This document shows positions 5,598 to 8,111 of a stretch of DNA of 8,111 nt, in pieces. The notes beneath the pieces are model-generated. The model worked only from the letters and a program-made list of their open reading frames with translations. It was not told where the DNA came from and made no database searches. Location of the stretch: contig JAITMU010000104.1 of the NCBI GenBank assembly GCA_031277195.1, forward strand, positions 1 through 8,111. Reading direction: 5' to 3'. The position numbers were made by a program, and so were the translations under genes. Every line of letters starts with the position of its first letter. Within the stretch, counting starts at the first letter, position 1. The DNA comes from Gallionellaceae bacterium (GTDB taxonomy: Bacteria > Pseudomonadota > Gammaproteobacteria > Burkholderiales > Gallionellaceae).

Positions 5598-6774
5598 CAC
5601 CGGGCATTTCGGCCCATACGGCGGCATTTATGTCGCTGAGACGTTGATGGGCGCGCTGGAGGAATTGCGCGCGGCCTACGAAAAATATCGCAACGATCCC
5701 GAATTCATCGCCGAATTCCACAACGATCTTAAGCATTACGTCGGGCGTCCCAGCCCGGTGTATTACGCCAAACGCTGGTCTGAGCATCTCGGCGGCGCGC
5801 AAATTTATCTGAAGCGCGAAGACCTCAATCACACCGGCGCGCACAAGGTGAACAACACCATCGGGCAAGCCTTGCTGGCGAAGCGCATGGGTAAAAAGCG
5901 CGTGATCGCCGAGACCGGTGCGGGTCAGCATGGCGTGGCGACGGCGACGGTGGCGGCGCGCATGGGCATGGAATGCGTGGTGTACATGGGCGCGGAGGAC
6001 GTGCAGCGCCAATCGCCCAATGTGTTCCGCATGAAGCTCTTGGGCGCGACGGTCGTGCCGGTGCATAGCGGCTCGAAAACCTTGAAGGACGCGCTGAACG
6101 AAGCGATGCGCGATTGGGTTACGAACATTGAAAACACGTTTTACATCATCGGCACGGTGGCAGGGCCGCATCCTTATCCGGCGATGGTGCGCGACTTCAA
6201 CGCGGTGGTGAGCCGCGAAACATTGGTGCAAATGCCGGAACTCGCCGGACGCTTGCCGGATGCGGTGATCGCCTGCGTGGGCGGCGGTTCCAACGCGATG
6301 GGCGCGTTCTACCATTATCTCGACGTGCCCGATGTGCAACTGATCGGCGTGGAAGCGGGCGGTCACGGCATCGCCAGCGGACAACACGCAGCACCCTTGA
6401 CGGCGAACGCGCCAGCGGGTGTGTTGCACGGCAACAAAATGTATTTGATGCAGGACGCAAACGGGCAGGTGATCGAGACGCACTCGATTTCCGCCGGACT
6501 GGATTATCCGGGCGTCGGCCCCGAACATTGTTGGCTGAAAGACAGCGGACGCGCGCAATACGTCGCGATCAACGACGACGAAGCGCTGGGTGCGTTCGAC
6601 GCGCTGTGCCGTTTTGAAGGCATCATTCCGGCGCTGGAATCCAGCCACGCTTTGGCGCATGCGGCGAAAATCGCGCCGAGCATGAGCCGCGACAAAATTC
6701 TGCTGGTCAACCTTTCCGGGCGCGGCGACAAGGACATCAACACCGTGGCACGGCTGAAAGGAATCACGCTATGA
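5575..6774 (+). CDS. trpB: Tryptophan synthase beta chain (TTG start)
   Basis: TrpB joins indole with L-serine to give tryptophan, using pyridoxal phosphate; it works in an alpha2-beta2 complex with TrpA. The protein is 399 residues when started at TTG 5575, matching the usual 390-405. GAGG at 5562-5565 lies 9 bases upstream, and the N-terminus reads as a normal TrpB (TGHFGPYGGIYVAETL). Longer in-frame extension upstream only reads trpF out of frame, and the first internal ATG (codon 25) would cut off conserved residues. The PLP lysine is Lys91 in HTGAHKVNN, the catalytic Glu is 113 in AETGAGQHG, both at offset four from the Salmonella enzyme. The phosphate loop CVGGGSNAMG, the SAGLDYPGVGPEH loop and VNLSGRGDKD are intact. 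Its stop overlaps the trpA start (ATGA), which with the trpF overlap indicates translational coupling. Confidence 0.97.
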   Translation: MTYNYPDSTGHFGPYGGIYVAETLMGALEELRAAYEKYRNDPEFIAEFHNDLKHYVGRPSPVYYAKRWSEHLGGAQIYLKREDLNHTGAHKVNNTIGQALLAKRMGKKRVIAETGAGQHGVATATVAARMGMECVVYMGAEDVQRQSPNVFRMKLLGATVVPVHSGSKTLKDALNEAMRDWVTNIENTFYIIGTVAGPHPYPAMVRDFNAVVSRETLVQMPELAGRLPDAVIACVGGGSNAMGAFYHYLDVPDVQLIGVEAGGHGIASGQHAAPLTANAPAGVLHGNKMYLMQDANGQVIETHSISAGLDYPGVGPEHCWLKDSGRAQYVAINDDEALGAFDALCRFEGIIPALESSHALAHAAKIAPSMSRDKILLVNLSGRGDKDINTVARLKGITL

Positions 6775-7571
6775 GCCGCATTCAAGCCACGTTTGAAAAG
6801 CTCGCGCAGCAAAATCGCAAAGCGCTGATTCCCTACATCACCGCGGGCGATCCCAATCCTGACGTGACTGTGCCGCTGATGCACGCGCTGGTCGAAGCCG
6901 GTGTTGATGTGATCGAAATGGGCGTGCCGTTTTCTGATCCGATGGCCGACGGCTCGGTGATTCAGCGCGCCGCCGAACGCGCGTTGAAACACAACGTCAG
7001 CCTGTGCGACGTGCTGGATATGGCGGCGAAATTCCGCGAAAAAGACGCGACGACGCCGCTGGTGCTGATGGGTTACGGCAATCCGGTTGAAGCGATGGGC
7101 TGGGAAAATTTCGCCGCGCGCTGCGCCGAAGTTGGCGTGGACGGCGCGCTGACCGTGGATTTTCCGCCGGAAGAAAGCCATGAAGCCTTCGGCCATCTGC
7201 AACGCCACGGCATCGCGCCGATTTTTTTGATTGCGCCGACCACGGATGAATCGCGCGTGGAAAAGATTGCGAAACTGGCGCGCGGTTATGTGTACTATGT
7301 CTCGCTGAAAGGCGTGACCGGCGCAGGTCATCTTGACCTGGAAGAACTGGCGCGCAAGTTGCCGGAATTGCGCCGCCACATCAAACTGCCAATCGGCGTC
7401 GGCTTCGGCATCCGCGACGCGGCCACGGCCAAAGCGGTGGCCGCGCTGTGCGATGGCGTGGTGGTGGGCAGCCGCTTGGTGCAGGAGATTGAAAGTTCGG
7501 CAGAGCAGGATGTGATTGCGAAGGTGTCGGCGCTGGTGAAGGAATTGCGCGCGGCGATAGACGAAGCATAA
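6771..7571 (+). CDS. trpA: Tryptophan synthase alpha chain
   Basis: TrpA cleaves indole-3-glycerol phosphate to indole and glyceraldehyde 3-phosphate and passes indole through a tunnel to TrpB. The 266-residue length is standard. Both catalytic acids sit at the canonical numbers: Glu49 and Asp60 in VIEMGVPFSDPMADG (47-61). YITAGDPNP (22-30), LMGYGNPV, LIAPTTDESR, YYVSLKGVTGAG and the phosphate-binding GVGFGIRD and GVVVGSRLV follow in normal order. The ATG overlaps the trpB stop by four bases, and AAAGGA eight bases upstream serves as ribosome-binding site. It is followed by a 173-base repeat-filled gap before accD. Confidence 0.97.
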   Translation: MSRIQATFEKLAQQNRKALIPYITAGDPNPDVTVPLMHALVEAGVDVIEMGVPFSDPMADGSVIQRAAERALKHNVSLCDVLDMAAKFREKDATTPLVLMGYGNPVEAMGWENFAARCAEVGVDGALTVDFPPEESHEAFGHLQRHGIAPIFLIAPTTDESRVEKIAKLARGYVYYVSLKGVTGAGHLDLEELARKLPELRRHIKLPIGVGFGIRDAATAKAVAALCDGVVVGSRLVQEIESSAEQDVIAKVSALVKELRAAIDEA

Positions 7572-7574
7572 AAG

Positions 7575-7718
7575 CCCCTCTCCCCTTGCGGGAGAGGGGT
7601 TGGGGATAACCAGCGACTTAGCCCGCTTGCGGGCTTAGTCGATTGGCTAGTTGTTTCATCAGAGGGGGCGCGTTGGGCTCTCACCCTCTCCCCAGCCCTC
7701 TCCCGTCAAGGGAGAGGG
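7575..7718. repeat. REPIN-like inverted pair of CCCTCTCCC palindromes with a central hairpin
   Basis: Three hairpins fill the trpA-accD gap. The first is a perfect 10-base stem, 7575-7584 with 7590-7599, loop CTTGC. The middle one pairs 7614-7626 with 7629-7641 (12 of 13 bases, core AGCCCGC/GCGGGCT). The third is a perfect 9-base stem, 7696-7704 with 7710-7718, loop GTCAA. The first and third are inverted copies of each other, including the flanking TTGGGGA (7600-7606) and TCCCCAG (7689-7695), so the whole could fold as one large stem, as in REP doublets (REPINs). No U tract follows any hairpin. The element starts four bases after the trpA stop and ends before the accD ribosome-binding site; it may stabilise or separate the two mRNAs. 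Confidence 0.8.
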
Positions 7719-7730
7719 AGTTAAACGGAC

Positions 7731-7736
7731 AGGAGG
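7731..7736 (+). promoter_or_regulatory. Strong Shine-Dalgarno sequence of accD
   Basis: AGGAGG lies 8 bases before the ATG at 7745. It is the best ribosome-binding site in the window and fixes the accD start. It may compensate for the hairpin-rich leader just upstream. Confidence 0.85.
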
Positions 7737-7744
7737 AAATCGAC

Positions 7745-8077
7745 ATGGGCTGGTTCCAGAAACTGTTACCCCCGAAGATCAAGCGCCGGGAAAACATCAG
7801 CGAGAAGAAAAGCGTGCCGGAAGGGCTGTGGCACAAATGTCCGTCCTGCGAAGCGGTGCTTTATCACTCCGACATCGAAAAAAATCTGAGCGTCTGCCCC
7901 AAGTGCGGTCATCATCACCGCATCGACGCGCGCACGCGCCTCGACTGGTTGCTCGACGCGGAAGGTCGTTTCGAGATCGGCGTGGAAGTGCTGCCGGTGG
8001 ACACGCTGAAATTCAAGGACAGCCGCAAATACAGCGAGCGTCTCACCTCCGCGCAAAAAGACACCGGCGAGGAGGAC
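7745..8077 (+). CDS. accD: Acetyl-CoA carboxylase carboxyltransferase beta subunit (5' part, cut by adapter)
   Basis: AccD pairs with AccA to move the carboxyl group from biotin carrier protein to acetyl-CoA, giving malonyl-CoA for fatty acid synthesis. Only the first 111 codons are genomic; the family has about 290-310 residues. The start MGWFQKLLPPKI is typical of proteobacterial AccD. The zinc ribbon is complete: Cys32, Cys35, Cys51 and Cys54 in C-x2-C-x15-C-x2-C spacing (KCPSC and VCPKCG). The beginning of the carboxyltransferase fold follows (FEIGVEVLPVDTLKF, then SAQKDTGEED). The frame then runs on into adapter bases, so any residues after Asp111 are artificial. The trpA-accD linkage is a known arrangement in Beta- and some Gammaproteobacteria, where folC often comes next. 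Confidence 0.96.
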
Positions 8078-8111
8078 AGATCGGAAGAGCGTCGTGTAGG
8101 GAAAGAGTGTA
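8078..8111. other. Illumina TruSeq adapter read-through (non-genomic)
   Basis: The last 34 bases begin AGATCGGAAGAGC and continue with GTCGTGTAGGGAAAGAGTGT and then A. This is the reverse complement of the Illumina TruSeq universal adapter as I know it, over the whole stretch. It starts directly after codon 111 of accD, where homology to AccD stops. The bases are a library artefact left at a contig end. Confidence 0.97.

Noticed and set aside
5566..6660. 364-codon minus-strand open frame opposite trpB
   Set aside because: Arg/His-rich composition and complete overlap with a firmly identified gene show it is an antisense shadow.
7575..7606. Intrinsic terminator after trpA
   Set aside because: The stem is strong, but TTGGGGAT follows instead of a U tract; it fits the repeat element better.

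Overview
The window looks like a contig-end fragment of a chromosome from a GC-rich proteobacterium (about 60% G+C by eye), most likely a betaproteobacterium. The clues are the linked trpF-trpB-trpA-accD order, a two-ACT-domain aspartokinase beside a tRNA-Ser(GCT)/tRNA-Arg(ACG) pair, tRNA genes with encoded CCA, and many small palindromic intergenic repeats. No genus can be fixed from the sequence alone. Nearly all of it is core housekeeping DNA; I see no transposase, phage gene, CRISPR array, defence cassette or biosynthetic cluster.

Left part (1-2797): the 5' 470 codons of recJ (ssDNA exonuclease) run leftward off the window. A 154-bp divergent spacer containing a GACGTAA-heptamer palindrome separates it from rightward lysC (aspartokinase), which starts at GTG.

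Centre (2798-4497): a well-formed promoter drives tRNA-Ser(GCT) and tRNA-Arg(ACG), which end at a strong intrinsic terminator. Next is a stand-alone gene for a 406-residue ATP-grasp-like protein whose motif order indicates circular permutation; its function is unknown. A second copy of the heptamer palindrome follows its stop codon directly.

Right part (4498-8077): crcB/fluC (fluoride channel) is followed by trpF, trpB and trpA (steps 3 and 5 of tryptophan synthesis), then the first 111 codons of accD (acetyl-CoA carboxylase beta subunit). trpB begins at a TTG inside the end of trpF, and the trpB stop overlaps the trpA start as ATGA, so the three trp genes are translationally coupled. A repeat-rich 173-bp gap separates trpA from accD. 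It holds three hairpins, two of them inverted copies of a CCCTCTCCC/GGGAGAGGG palindrome that also occurs in front of trpF.

Right edge (8078-8111): the last 34 bases are not genomic. They match the Illumina TruSeq adapter in read-through orientation and interrupt accD in frame, so the window ends at an untrimmed assembly end.

The points most worth a second look are the adapter chimera, the permuted ATP-grasp orphan, the two repeat families, and the TTG start of trpB. I found no convincing new multi-gene system.
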